A DNA stretch of 64,000 nucleotides from Rhizomicrobium palustre (GTDB lineage: Bacteria; Pseudomonadota; Alphaproteobacteria; Micropepsales; Micropepsaceae): contig NZ_JAASRM010000001.1 of NCBI RefSeq assembly GCF_011761565.1, forward strand, positions 3,968,139-4,032,138. The letters are read 5' to 3'. The notes beneath the pieces were generated by a model. The model was not told the DNA's origin, made no database searches, and saw only the letters and a list, made by a program, of their open reading frames with translations. The translations under genes and the position numbers were made by a program. This document shows positions 33,537 through 41,851 of this stretch, in pieces. Each line of letters begins with the position of its first letter. The stretch's first letter is position 1.

Positions 33537-34681
33537 CGCTTCTTGCTCCGGGGTTTTTGGGCGCCAACGGTTTTCTTCTTACCGGGGGCTTTCTTGGGCG
33601 CGTCCTTCTTGAACTTGCCGAACACTTTGGGATCGCCTTTTTTCCCGTCGGGGCGGGGGAAGAATTTCTTTTTCTTCTCGCCGTCTTCCTTGCGCGGGGC
33701 TTTCTTGAAGGAGAAGGCTTTGGGTTCCTGATCGGGATCAAAGCCCAACGTCTCGAAGCTCGCCCGCATATGCGGCGGCAAGGGCGCGGTCACTTGCAGG
33801 CGGCCGCCATCGGGATGGGCGATGTCGATGCTGCGAGCATGCAGATGCAAGCGGTCGGCTATGGCGCCGGTGCCTTTGACCTCTGCCCCGCCATATTTGA
33901 AATCACCGACAATGGGCGTGCCCAAGAACGCCATATGGACGCGAATTTGATGGGTGCGGCCGGTGACCGGCTTGGCGGCGACAAACGCAAACTCCTCACC
34001 CGCCTCGCCCATCACCATGTAATCGGTCATGGCGTGTTTGGAATCCTCGCCATCGCGCACAGTCATTTTCTCGTCTTTGCCATGCGGGCCGAAGCCGCCT
34101 TCCTTCACCAGCGCGGCCTTCACCGTGCCTTTCTTCTTCTCCGGCACGCCTTTGGTCAGCGCCCAGTAGATTTTGGAGGCGTCGCGGTCGGCCAGGGATT
34201 TGGCCAGCGCGGCGGCGGCGGGCACGGTGCGGGCGATGACGAGCACGCCGGAGGTGTCGCGGTCGAGGCGATGCACCAGACGCGGGCGCTGCTTCTTCTC
34301 GAACATCAGCGAATCCAGCATGCCATCGACGTGTTTGGTGAGGCCGGACCCACCCTGAGTGGCAAGCCCCGAGGGCTTGTTAATGACGATGACCGAGGAA
34401 TCCATGTGGAGGACATAATCCTCCAGGCTGCCCTTCATCACCGCTTCCGGGCTGCGGGGCTTCTCGGTGAGGTCGCCTTCGGTCACCAGCGGCGGCAGGC
34501 GCAGCATCTGGCCCTCGGAAAGCCGATCAGAGCCTTTCACCCGGGAGCCATCCAGGCGGATCTGGCCGGTGCGCAGGAGTTTCTCCAGCCGGCCATGGGT
34601 TAGGGCCGGGAAATGCCGCTTAAACCAGCGGTCGAGCCTGATGCCGTTGTCGTCGCGGCTGATGCGGTGCTGGCGGTCCAT
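33533..34681 (-). CDS. RluA-family 23S rRNA pseudouridine synthase (RluC/RluD-like)
   Basis: 382 residues. An N-terminal S4 RNA-binding domain (about 14-75, FPALTHGRLEKLLRTGQIRL) is followed by the pseudouridine synthase domain with catalytic Asp in LVHRLDRDTSGVLVIAR and later AKPVTGRTHQIRVHMAFLG. The last 60 residues are a Lys/Pro-rich tail (KKKKFFPRPDGKKGDPK) beyond the catalytic domain, probably an unstructured RNA-contact tail. RluC-type enzymes modify U955/2504/2580 of 23S rRNA; which target applies here is open. Operon with the ATP12 gene. Confidence 0.92.
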   Translation of the reverse strand: MDRQHRISRDDNGIRLDRWFKRHFPALTHGRLEKLLRTGQIRLDGSRVKGSDRLSEGQMLRLPPLVTEGDLTEKPRSPEAVMKGSLEDYVLHMDSSVIVINKPSGLATQGGSGLTKHVDGMLDSLMFEKKQRPRLVHRLDRDTSGVLVIARTVPAAAALAKSLADRDASKIYWALTKGVPEKKKGTVKAALVKEGGFGPHGKDEKMTVRDGEDSKHAMTDYMVMGEAGEEFAFVAAKPVTGRTHQIRVHMAFLGTPIVGDFKYGGAEVKGTGAIADRLHLHARSIDIAHPDGGRLQVTAPLPPHMRASFETLGFDPDQEPKAFSFKKAPRKEDGEKKKKFFPRPDGKKGDPKVFGKFKKDAPKKAPGKKKTVGAQKPRSKKR

Positions 34682-34754
34682 AAATCTTGCCGTGGGATTG
34701 CAAAGGGGGTTCTAGTAGCCCCCTGACGATTCTACCAGTCCCCGGAGCCTGCCT

Positions 34755-35162
34755 ATGCCGCCGCTGCCCTTGATGCTGCTTGTCATGCTGGGCGGGGCGC
34801 TGGGAACCGGGGCGCGCTATGCCGTTTCCGGGCTGGTGGCGGGCGCGATCGGCGAGACCTTTCCCTGGGGGACGCTGATCATCAACATCACCGGCTCTTT
34901 CATCATCGGCTTTGTCTTCACCCTCACCGCCCCGGACGGGCGGCTGATGGTTTCCGGCGGCACGCGGCAATTCATCATGACCGGCTTTTGCGGCGGCTAC
35001 ACCACCTTCTCCTCCTTCTCGCTGCAGACGCTGAATCTGATCCGCAGCGGGGAATGGGGCGCGGCGGGGGCCAATATCGGCGGCTCGGTGGTGCTGTGCA
35101 TGATCGGCGTCTGGCTCGGCTCGATGACTGCGAGTATGATAAACCAACTCAAAGGGGCGTGA
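34755..35162 (+). CDS. crcB: Fluoride ion channel CrcB/FluC
   Basis: 135 residues with four hydrophobic helices. GGALGTGARYAVSGLV, FPWGTLIINITGSFIIGFVF (with the conserved Asn) and the sodium/fluoride site GFCGGYTTFSSFS are diagnostic. It exports fluoride as a dual-topology dimer. It is followed 30 bp later by a DUF190 gene, a frequent partner. The 5' region holds no fluoride riboswitch that I can recognise, only a small GGGGG/CCCCC hairpin at 34704-34724. Confidence 0.96.
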   Translation: MPPLPLMLLVMLGGALGTGARYAVSGLVAGAIGETFPWGTLIINITGSFIIGFVFTLTAPDGRLMVSGGTRQFIMTGFCGGYTTFSSFSLQTLNLIRSGEWGAAGANIGGSVVLCMIGVWLGSMTASMINQLKGA

Positions 35163-35192
35163 GTTTCCGGCGCCCCAGCAAGGGAGCGTGAC

Positions 35193-35531
35193 ATGCAGCT
35201 TCCCAAAGAGGCCACCCTCTTACGTGTTTTCTTCGGCGAGGCCGATCAGCATCACGGCAAACCGCTTTACGAGGCCATTGTGCTGAAAGCGCGCGAGCTG
35301 GGGCTGGCGGGCGCCACCGTGATCCGCTGCCCGATGGGCTTCGGCCAATCCAGCCGCCTGCACACCACAAAAATCCTCCGCCTCTCCGAAGATTTGCCGC
35401 TGGTGGTGGAGATCGTCGATAGCGAAGAAAAGATCGAAGCGTTTCTGCCCGTGCTGGACACGATGATGGGATCGGGCCTGGTCACCATCGAAAAGGTGAA
35501 GGTGCTGCGCTATGGGGTGAAGGTGAATTAG
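35193..35531 (+). CDS. DUF190 family protein (CrcB-associated)
   Basis: 112 residues. LLRVFFGEADQHHGKPLYEA, ATVIRCPMGFGQSSRLHT and LPLVVEIVDSEEKIEAFL are the DUF190 pattern, a PII-like ferredoxin-fold protein often encoded directly after crcB. Its role is unknown; a regulatory or fluoride-sensing function is inferred from context. It has a GGGAGCGTGAC ribosome site. Confidence 0.88.
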   Translation: MQLPKEATLLRVFFGEADQHHGKPLYEAIVLKARELGLAGATVIRCPMGFGQSSRLHTTKILRLSEDLPLVVEIVDSEEKIEAFLPVLDTMMGSGLVTIEKVKVLRYGVKVN

Positions 35532-35815
35532 GGGGAGGAATGAGGCTGCTGGGACGACCCAACCAGTGCTGCACCTAGATCAGCAATGGGTTCTCCTATG
35601 CGAAGAGCCAGGACGCCAGAACCAAGGCGGAACATCAGAAGCCACCGGCCGCGTGTCGAGCAGGTTGGGATTGTGGTCGGGAAATTCTCTCACTGCGATG
35701 CAAGAAAAGGCGCCGTATTTCTCCTCCGTCGGGAAAGTGACGATATTGCCACTATCCCAAAAATACACCTATGGTAGATTGATGATGAAGTTATTCTTTT
35801 GGTTGCTTTTCGATC
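35532..35815. other. Gene-poor junction at the left edge of the peptide-export island
   Basis: Base composition shifts here to more A/T. The only protein-like frame is on the minus strand, 35580-35768 (GTG start, 62 codons, beginning VYFWDSGNIVTFPTEEKYGA), with no ribosome site. It could be a small gene, a fragment, or chance. The promoter for the HlyD-ABC genes must lie here, but I see no clear boxes. Confidence 0.3.
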
Positions 35816-37054
35816 GTGTCGTTGTTTCGCAAGGAAGCTGTTTCCCACTCCACTAACCGCTTGACCGGCGAAGTGGTTTTGGCCGTCCCCCTATCGCTCA
35901 GAGCATATGCGTACCTAGCCATCGCCGGCGTTTTCTCCTGCCTCCTCTTTCTGAGCCTCGCAACCTATTCTCGCCACGAGGAAGTTACCGGCTGGGTGGT
36001 TCCTCGCGGAGGTATCATCCGGGTTACGGCCAGATCCGGGGGAACAGTCGAACGCCTATTGGTCAAGGAAGGCGACCTCGTCATCGCCGGCCAGCCAATA
36101 GCCCAAATCCGTCTGTCATCCGCTATAGCGAGTGGCATGGATGCTGGCGAGGCAGCAAATTCAGCACTTTTATCGGAAGCAAGTGCGGTGACAGAGGCCG
36201 CTGCCGCGGCGCGAGCAAAACTGCTCGCGGAACAGCAGTTTCTTGCACTCAAGATAAAGGGGATGAAAGAGCAGCTTGCTCAAGCCCGTTCCCAGATCAG
36301 GTATCAGCAAGAGCAAGTAGAAATAGCCGAAACAGATTTGAAGCGATTTCAGATTATGGCCGCCGATCATAATGTGGCTGAACGCTTAGTCGGCGATCGG
36401 CGCTCCGCAGTTCTTTCGGCACAACAAAGTCTCGCGGGGAAGTATTCTGATGCCGCGGCGGTCCAGCAGCAAATCGCGGATGCTCTTAATCGCCAGGAAG
36501 CGATCAAATCAGAGCTGAAAGCCAACGATGCCAGCGCGCAATCTACGGGTGCGCAAGTTACGCAGAAGATTATTCAGAATAGCGCCCAGAGCTCTGACTT
36601 GGTTGTCGCCAGCGTCGGTGGCCGGGTCCAAGCTATACCTGTCGAACAAGGACAGAACTTGGCGGCAGGAGCAACTCTCGCCGTTATAACCCCGAAGGGC
36701 GCGCGCCTGGAAGCGGAACTTTATGCGCCGTCGAAGGCCATTGGGTTTGTCCGCCCAGGGCAGCAGGTTCACCTCATGTACCAGGCATTTCCTCATGAAA
36801 AATTTGGAGTGCAGCTCGGTAGGATCGTTTCGCTGTCCCATACGATACTCTCGCCTTCCGAGCTTCAAATCCCTGGCATCAATGTGAATCAGCCAGTGTT
36901 TCGCATACGGGTGGTTTTGGCGAACCAGAGCATTCATGCCTATGGCGAGAATGTTCCGCTTCAGCCAGGCATGCTCCTTAGCGCCAATATCGTTTTTGAT
37001 CATCGAACGCTGCTGCAGTGGTTGTTTGATCCAATCTACGCGGCCCAAAAATGA
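35816..37054 (+). CDS. HlyD-family periplasmic adaptor of a peptide ABC exporter
   Basis: 412 residues from a GTG (MSLFRKEAVSHSTNRLTGEV) with only a weak ribosome site. A single membrane anchor lies at about 32-52 (YLAIAGVFSCLLFLSLATYS). Lipoyl-like half-domains (TARSGGTVERLLVKEGDLVI and VASVGGRVQAIPVEQGQNLA) flank a long coiled-coil hairpin (about 120-265), and a beta-barrel domain follows. This is the membrane-fusion protein that joins the ABC exporter to an outer-membrane channel. The stop overlaps the ABC start (ATGA). An outer-membrane TolC gene is not present. Confidence 0.92.
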   Translation: MSLFRKEAVSHSTNRLTGEVVLAVPLSLRAYAYLAIAGVFSCLLFLSLATYSRHEEVTGWVVPRGGIIRVTARSGGTVERLLVKEGDLVIAGQPIAQIRLSSAIASGMDAGEAANSALLSEASAVTEAAAAARAKLLAEQQFLALKIKGMKEQLAQARSQIRYQQEQVEIAETDLKRFQIMAADHNVAERLVGDRRSAVLSAQQSLAGKYSDAAAVQQQIADALNRQEAIKSELKANDASAQSTGAQVTQKIIQNSAQSSDLVVASVGGRVQAIPVEQGQNLAAGATLAVITPKGARLEAELYAPSKAIGFVRPGQQVHLMYQAFPHEKFGVQLGRIVSLSHTILSPSELQIPGINVNQPVFRIRVVLANQSIHAYGENVPLQPGMLLSANIVFDHRTLLQWLFDPIYAAQK

Positions 37055-39171
37055 CGATAGCCCTTCTCGACCAGATCCATGTTTACGGGGGGCGTCGCAC
37101 ACCCGTTGTTGAAGCAGCCGAAGCTGCTGAGTGTGGCCTCGCATGTCTTGTCATGGTGGCCCGCTATTATGGCCATAATGTAGATTTGAATGGCTTGCGT
37201 CAGCGTATGACAGTCTCGATGCAGGGCCTGACCTTGCGTGGCCTCATGACGATGGCGGGCCAGATGTGTCTTGCGCCGCGGGCCCTTAAAGTAGAGATGG
37301 AGGATCTAAGCAAACTAAAGCTGCCCGCAATTCTCCATTGGAATTTGAACCATTTTGTCGTGCTCACCAAGCTCAGCAATGCTGGCGCCGTCATTCACGA
37401 TCCTGCCTGCGGACGCCGGATCATGCAGACGACAGAACTGTCCAAATATTTCACGGGGGTCGCCCTGGAGCTGTCTCCCACCCAAGATTTCAAGCCTTGG
37501 GAAGCGCGTTCTCCGGTGCGCATTCAACAGCTTTGGTCGGGCATGTCGGGGTTCCAGCGCACCTTGTTCGAGATGTTTGTCCTCTCGATCACCCTGCAAA
37601 TCGTAACTTTCGCTGCACCATTCCAAATGCAGTTGGTAGTTGATCAGGCAATTTCTCATTCCGATCAGGACTTGCTGGCGGTGATCGCCCTGGGTTTCGG
37701 TGGCTTGGTCGCCTTACAATGCGGAATCCAGTTTCTGCGCGACCGCGTTATTCTGATCGCCGGGAGCCTTTTAGGGTTTCAGGTCGTCGGAAACCTTGTC
37801 CGGCACTTGATAAGGCTGCCGAGCGATTTCTTCGAAAAACGCCATCTGGGTGACATCCTCTCTCGAATCCATTCATCTGAACCGATCCGAAGTGCGATCA
37901 CTCAAGGGCTTGTCGGCGCGATTATAGACGGCGTCATGTCGCTCGTCGCCGTGATCATAATGTTCCTCTACTCCGGCATACTCACCGGCGTCGTACTTTT
38001 TTCCATAGTCCTTTATTTGGGTGTGATTGCGGCCGTCTACCCCACCATGCGATCCCGTTCGCTTGAGCAAATTCTCGCTTCGGCGAAAGAGCAAACCAAT
38101 CTTATGGAGACGTTGCGGGCAGCAGTGACGATCAAGATCATGGGGAGGGAAATCGAGAGAGAGGCCGTTTGGCGGAACATGTACGCCGGTGTGATCAATA
38201 GCAGCCTCTCCGTGGGAAATCTTCAAATCACAACAGCGGCCATTCAGAATATTATTGGCGGACTGCAGACAGTAATCGTGATCTACCTCGGTGCAACGTA
38301 TGTGGTCCAGGGGGGTGGGTTTTCTGTTGGGATGTTGTTCGCCTTCTTATCATTCCGACAAACCTACACGGAGCGGATGGCGTCTCTCACGAACCAGCTC
38401 ATGCAATTTCGCCTTCTTGGTCTGCATCTCGAAAGGTTAGGCGACATCATAAATGCGAAGCCTGATGTTTCAGAAGAGGCGTCGGTGGCACTGGATGTAA
38501 AGGGAGGGATTGAAGCAAAGAATTTGACTTTCCGGTATGGTGCAGCCGATGCGCCAATCCTTCACAAATGTAGTTTGAGCGTTGCTCCCGGGGAGTTTGT
38601 GGCCATTACCGGCATGTCCGGGTGTGGCAAGAGTACATTGCTTAAGCTTCTACTCGGGCTGTACCAACCCGATGCAGGACAAATTCTGCTGGATGGGTAT
38701 GTGGCTACACCATCCATTTGGCGGAGTTGGCGCTCGCAAATCGGAGTTGTTGCACAAGATGACCGCCTTCTTTCTGGGTCAATCGCGGATAACATCGCTT
38801 TTTTTGATCCAGACATGCACATGGGCCGTGTAACAGCAGCCGCTCAAGCAGCAAGAGTACACGATGATATCCTGCGTATGCCCATGCAGTACCTCTCATT
38901 AATTGGCGATATGGGCTCGGCTCTTTCAGGAGGGCAGAGGCAGCGCATTTTGCTGGCGCGCGCGCTTTATCGTGAGCCAAAGGTTCTCATTCTCGACGAG
39001 GGGACTGCGAATTTGGATGAAAAGACAGAGCTTGAAATAGCCAACCTTATTTCCACTTTGCCAATCACGAGAATTGTTGTTGCCCACCGTCCCGCGTTGC
39101 TGCGAGCCGCGCATCGGACGTACCGGCTTGAGGACGGGAGCATCGTTGCGCGTAGCAATCAGCAACCGTAG
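37051..39171 (+). CDS. C39-peptidase-containing ABC exporter (bacteriocin/microcin type, ColV-CvaB/RaxB-like)
   Basis: 706 residues. The N-terminal C39 cysteine peptidase has Cys28 (AAECGLACLVMVARYYG), His101 (NLNHFVVL) and Asp117 (VIHDPACG). Six transmembrane helices follow (about 165-445), then an ABC ATPase with Walker A GMSGCGKST from residue 521, signature LSGGQRQR and Walker B VLILDEGTANLD. Such exporters cut double-glycine leaders and secrete the peptide. Oddity: the oxyanion-hole Gln that normally stands six residues before Cys is Ala22 here. The gene overlaps the HlyD stop by 4 bp and is followed by the probable substrate gene at 39261. Confidence 0.94.
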   Translation: MTIALLDQIHVYGGRRTPVVEAAEAAECGLACLVMVARYYGHNVDLNGLRQRMTVSMQGLTLRGLMTMAGQMCLAPRALKVEMEDLSKLKLPAILHWNLNHFVVLTKLSNAGAVIHDPACGRRIMQTTELSKYFTGVALELSPTQDFKPWEARSPVRIQQLWSGMSGFQRTLFEMFVLSITLQIVTFAAPFQMQLVVDQAISHSDQDLLAVIALGFGGLVALQCGIQFLRDRVILIAGSLLGFQVVGNLVRHLIRLPSDFFEKRHLGDILSRIHSSEPIRSAITQGLVGAIIDGVMSLVAVIIMFLYSGILTGVVLFSIVLYLGVIAAVYPTMRSRSLEQILASAKEQTNLMETLRAAVTIKIMGREIEREAVWRNMYAGVINSSLSVGNLQITTAAIQNIIGGLQTVIVIYLGATYVVQGGGFSVGMLFAFLSFRQTYTERMASLTNQLMQFRLLGLHLERLGDIINAKPDVSEEASVALDVKGGIEAKNLTFRYGAADAPILHKCSLSVAPGEFVAITGMSGCGKSTLLKLLLGLYQPDAGQILLDGYVATPSIWRSWRSQIGVVAQDDRLLSGSIADNIAFFDPDMHMGRVTAAAQAARVHDDILRMPMQYLSLIGDMGSALSGGQRQRILLARALYREPKVLILDEGTANLDEKTELEIANLISTLPITRIVVAHRPALLRAAHRTYRLEDGSIVARSNQQP

Positions 39172-39194
39172 CTTCAGCCCAGATATACCTATAA

Positions 39195-39215
39195 GAGTAT
39201 TGACTAATAATACTC
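39195..39215. promoter_or_regulatory. Palindrome GAGTATT-N7-AATACTC upstream of the peptide gene
   Basis: A perfect 7+7 inverted repeat lies 45 bp before the precursor-peptide start. A TTGACT at 39200-39205 inside it could be a -35 box with GTGTAT 17 bp downstream. This suits an operator over a promoter dedicated to the peptide gene. Confidence 0.45.
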
Positions 39216-39260
39216 CATATGCGTGTATTTGACATCGACCAAACCTTTTGGAGGCTGCAT

Positions 39261-39497
39261 ATGAGAGATCTTAAGCATTCCGAGCTGGACTTGGTGTTCG
39301 GCGGTGACACGGGATCGAATATCCCGGGTGTTTCTGGGGCGGATTTGAGCTCGAGCTCCTATGGCAATTTCAATTCCAACGGCTTTAAGGACAAAAAAGG
39401 AAAGGACCCGCTCGCCTACGCTAACGAGCAAGCGCGCTTGGCCAATTGGCTTGCAAAACACCCCGGTCTGACCGAGGCGGATTTTTATAGGTACTAA
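39261..39497 (+). CDS. Double-glycine-leader peptide precursor (bacteriocin/microcin-like)
   Basis: The ATG at 39261 has a perfect GGAGG seven bases upstream and is preferred over an earlier ATG at 39219. The product has 78 residues. The leader MRDLKHSELDLVFGG fits the class II/microcin consensus (hydrophobic at -4, -7, -12 and GG at -2/-1), giving a predicted mature peptide of 63 residues. This starts DTGSNIPGVSGADLSSSS and ends LTEADFYRY. It is Gly/Ser/Asn-rich in the first half, without Cys, and Lys-rich then helical in the second half. The position right after the C39-ABC exporter makes it the likely cargo. No immunity gene is obvious, so a signal or adhesion peptide is also possible. Confidence 0.8.
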   Translation: MRDLKHSELDLVFGGDTGSNIPGVSGADLSSSSYGNFNSNGFKDKKGKDPLAYANEQARLANWLAKHPGLTEADFYRY

Positions 39498-39513
39498 GTC
39501 CATCTCTATACCG

Positions 39514-39552
39514 CCTCCCCTGCGGAGCCTGGGCGCGGCTTCGCAGGGGAGG
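39514..39552 (+). terminator. Strong hairpin after the peptide gene
   Basis: CCTCCCCTGCG (39514-39524) pairs perfectly with CGCAGGGGAGG (39542-39552), an 11-bp GC-rich stem. It is followed by ATTTGT. It ends the export locus and lies before the convergent SDR gene. Confidence 0.7.
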
Positions 39553-39579
39553 ATTTGTCTCAAACACGCATCCGCATCC

Positions 39580-40365
39580 TCACCCAATCGTCGTGAGGAG
39601 GCCGCCTTCGGCGCGGAGGGAGGCGCCGTTGGTGGCGGAGGATAAGGGGCTCGCGACATAGGCGACGAGGTTCGCCACTTCCTGGGGCTCGATCATGCGC
39701 TGCAAAAGAGACGCCGGGCGGAGTTTTTGGAAGAACTCGGTTTCGAGCTCGGCAGGTGTGCCATTGGGATTGGTCGAAACGCTTTTCAGAAAATCGAGAA
39801 TGCCGTCGGAGCGCGTCGGGCCGGGGAGCACGGAATTGACCGTAACGCCGGTGCCTTTGGTCGCTGCCGCAAGACCGCGGGTGAGCGCGAGCTGGGCCGT
39901 TTTGGTGACGCCGTAATGCACCATCTCGCCCGGCGTGGAGAGGCCGGATTCCGAGGAGATGAAAATGATGCGGCCCCAATTGCGCGCGATCATGGCGGGG
40001 AAATAGGCGCGCGACAGGCGCACACCGCTCATCACATTGGTCTCGAAAAAGCGAAACCAGTCTTCATCCGTGATGTCGGCGAAATCCTTGCTCTCATAGA
40101 TGCCGAGATTGTTCACCAGAATATCGACCGACGGCACGGCTTCGATGAGGCGCGCGACACCTTCGGCGGTGGCGGCATCGGCGAGCACCGGCGTGATCTT
40201 GCCAGCGCTGGAAAGATCCTTGGTGGCGGCATCGAGCTTTTCTTGGTTGCGCCCGGCGATGACGACATCCGCGCCTTCGGCGGCGAGCGCGCGGGCGATT
40301 TCGAGGCCGATACCAGCGGTCGAGCCGGTGACAAGGGCAGTCTTGTTCTTGAGTTGAAGGTCCAT
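39580..40365 (-). CDS. SDR-family NAD(P)-dependent oxidoreductase
   Basis: 261 residues from the ATG at 40365 (MDLQLKNKTALVTGSTAGIG), with AGGAGAG upstream. The Rossmann motif is TGSTAGIGLEIARAL, the NNLG motif is present (DILVNNLGIYES), the catalytic Ser lies in IIFISSESGLS, and Tyr/Lys in VHYGVTKTAQLALTRGLA. It is a classical SDR whose substrate cannot be told. It is divergent from a LysR gene 97 bp away, which probably controls it. Confidence 0.92.
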   Translation of the reverse strand: MDLQLKNKTALVTGSTAGIGLEIARALAAEGADVVIAGRNQEKLDAATKDLSSAGKITPVLADAATAEGVARLIEAVPSVDILVNNLGIYESKDFADITDEDWFRFFETNVMSGVRLSRAYFPAMIARNWGRIIFISSESGLSTPGEMVHYGVTKTAQLALTRGLAAATKGTGVTVNSVLPGPTRSDGILDFLKSVSTNPNGTPAELETEFFQKLRPASLLQRMIEPQEVANLVAYVASPLSSATNGASLRAEGGLLTTIG

Positions 40366-40462
40366 CGGCCTCTCCTGAAATGTGTTCCAGGCCAAGATGG
40401 GGCTTGCGGGGCGGCTTGATTATTCCCTAGGCTGTGAAAATACTTTTTCCGGGCAGGAACAA

Positions 40463-41431
40463 ATGAGCGAGCTCTGGATGGAGCGCTCCGGCGAGATGGA
40501 GGTCTTCGCCCGGGTGGTGCAGGAAGGCAGCTTCTCCGCCGCCGCCCGCGCGCTGGGGCAGACGCCCTCCTCCATCTCCAAGCTGGTGGCGCGGCTGGAA
40601 GCAAGGCTGGGCGTGCGCCTGCTGCTGCGCTCCACCCGCGTGATCCGGCTGACCTTGGAGGGCCAAGCCTATCTGGAAGCCGCCCAGCGGGCTTTACGGG
40701 CGCTGAACGAGGCCGAACAGGCGGTGACGGCGGGCGTGCGGGGCACGCTGTCGGTCACGTCGTCGGTGCCAGTGGGGACCATGTTCGTGGCCCCTGCTTT
40801 GCCCTCGTTCCTTTCGGCCTATCCGCAGGTGACGGTCGATTTCAGCGTCACCGACGATATGGTCAATCTTCTCACCCAGAAAGCGGACGTCGCGATACGG
40901 GTGGGGCCGCTGGCCGATAGCAGCCTGACCGCCAAGAAGCTTTCGGAGAGCCCGCGGGTGGTGGTGGCCTCACCTGAGTATCTGAAGCGCAAAGGCATAC
41001 CGGCGACGCCCGCGGCGCTTGAGGGGCATGACTGCATCCGCTTCAATTTCTGGCGCCCGGGACGCGGCTGGCCCTTCGAACAGGATGGGCTCAGCTTCGA
41101 ACAGCCGATCAGCGGCAGCCTTCTGGTGAATAATGGTCAGACTGCCAAACAAATGGCGCTGGCGGGCGCGGGGCTGGCGCGGCTGGGCAAGTTTCACGTC
41201 GCCGAAGAACTGAGGCGCGGCGATCTGGTGGAAGTGCTTGCCGCCTTCAATGCCCGCGATATTGAGCCGATCAATGCCGTCTATGTCGGCGGCGAGCATG
41301 TGCCTTCCCGCATCCGCGCCTTCGTGCAGCATATGACGAGATGGATGGGCGAAAAGATGCCGAGTTTTGTAAGCGGCGGATCAGGCGCGCAGGTGGCGCG
41401 GCATGAAGGCAAAAGACCTAATTACAAGTAG
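40463..41431 (+). CDS. LysR-family transcriptional regulator
   Basis: 322 residues from the ATG at 40463 (MSELWMERSGEMEVFARVVQ). The winged helix is GSFSAAARALGQTPSSISKL, and the effector domain begins near RGTLSVTSSVPVGTMFVAPA. It is of the same CrgA-like group as the regulator at 15475. Its divergent neighbour, the SDR oxidoreductase, is the likely target. The C-terminal 25 residues are Gly/Arg/Lys-rich and extend beyond the usual fold. Confidence 0.9.
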   Translation: MSELWMERSGEMEVFARVVQEGSFSAAARALGQTPSSISKLVARLEARLGVRLLLRSTRVIRLTLEGQAYLEAAQRALRALNEAEQAVTAGVRGTLSVTSSVPVGTMFVAPALPSFLSAYPQVTVDFSVTDDMVNLLTQKADVAIRVGPLADSSLTAKKLSESPRVVVASPEYLKRKGIPATPAALEGHDCIRFNFWRPGRGWPFEQDGLSFEQPISGSLLVNNGQTAKQMALAGAGLARLGKFHVAEELRRGDLVEVLAAFNARDIEPINAVYVGGEHVPSRIRAFVQHMTRWMGEKMPSFVSGGSGAQVARHEGKRPNYK

Positions 41432-41444
41432 AAATACTGAGGGA

Positions 41445-41462
41445 CTATTTTGACCAAAATAG
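41445..41462. promoter_or_regulatory. 18-bp palindrome CTATTTTG-AC-CAAAATAG
   Basis: A perfect 8+8 inverted repeat with a 2-bp centre, starting 13 bp after the LysR stop codon. The outer flanks GGGA and TCCC nearly extend it. With so short a loop it is more likely a protein-binding site, or two stacked T/A tracts in a terminator, than a clean hairpin. Confidence 0.35.
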
Positions 41463-41667
41463 ATCCCGGCAAACCGCGCTAAAGCTGCGACAAACACTGC
41501 AAAGCCCTGCTTCGGCTATGTTTTTGCGCGAGATCATCTCTCTTTAAGGTTTGTTGACCGGCCTTTTATTCGATCACCTTGGTAATAAGCCGACAACCGT
41601 TAAGTGATAGCTTCGTCCCTCATAACGAAAAACGCTGCGCGAACCGCAGCATTTGAGCGGAGCGAAC

Positions 41668-41829
41668 ATGGCTGGCGATTCCGAGGTCGAAGTCTTCGAG
41701 AAGGCCCGGGTGACCAAGGGCTATGTCGAGCGTGAGCAGAAGCAGCGCTTGGCGAATGGCGCCGTGAAGGCTGAACTCAAGGAAGACGAAAAGACCTGGG
41801 TCTTGATCACGACCTGGCCGTCTTATTGA
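41668..41829 (+). CDS. 53-residue charged protein, function unknown
   Basis: A small frame with GAGCGG upstream of its ATG: MAGDSEVEVFEKARVTKGYV and onward, ending TWVLITTWPSY. It is rich in Glu, Lys and Arg in the centre with an aromatic C-terminus and no membrane segment. The codon usage resembles its neighbours. It converges with the hypothetical gene at 41852. I recognise no family. Confidence 0.55.
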   Translation: MAGDSEVEVFEKARVTKGYVEREQKQRLANGAVKAELKEDEKTWVLITTWPSY

Positions 41830-41851
41830 GACGGCCAAGCTGGTTCCGCGC

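Noticed and set aside
34682..34754. Fluoride riboswitch upstream of crcB
   Set aside because: The conserved crcB-motif pseudoknot bases are absent; only a GGGGG/CCCCC hairpin is present.
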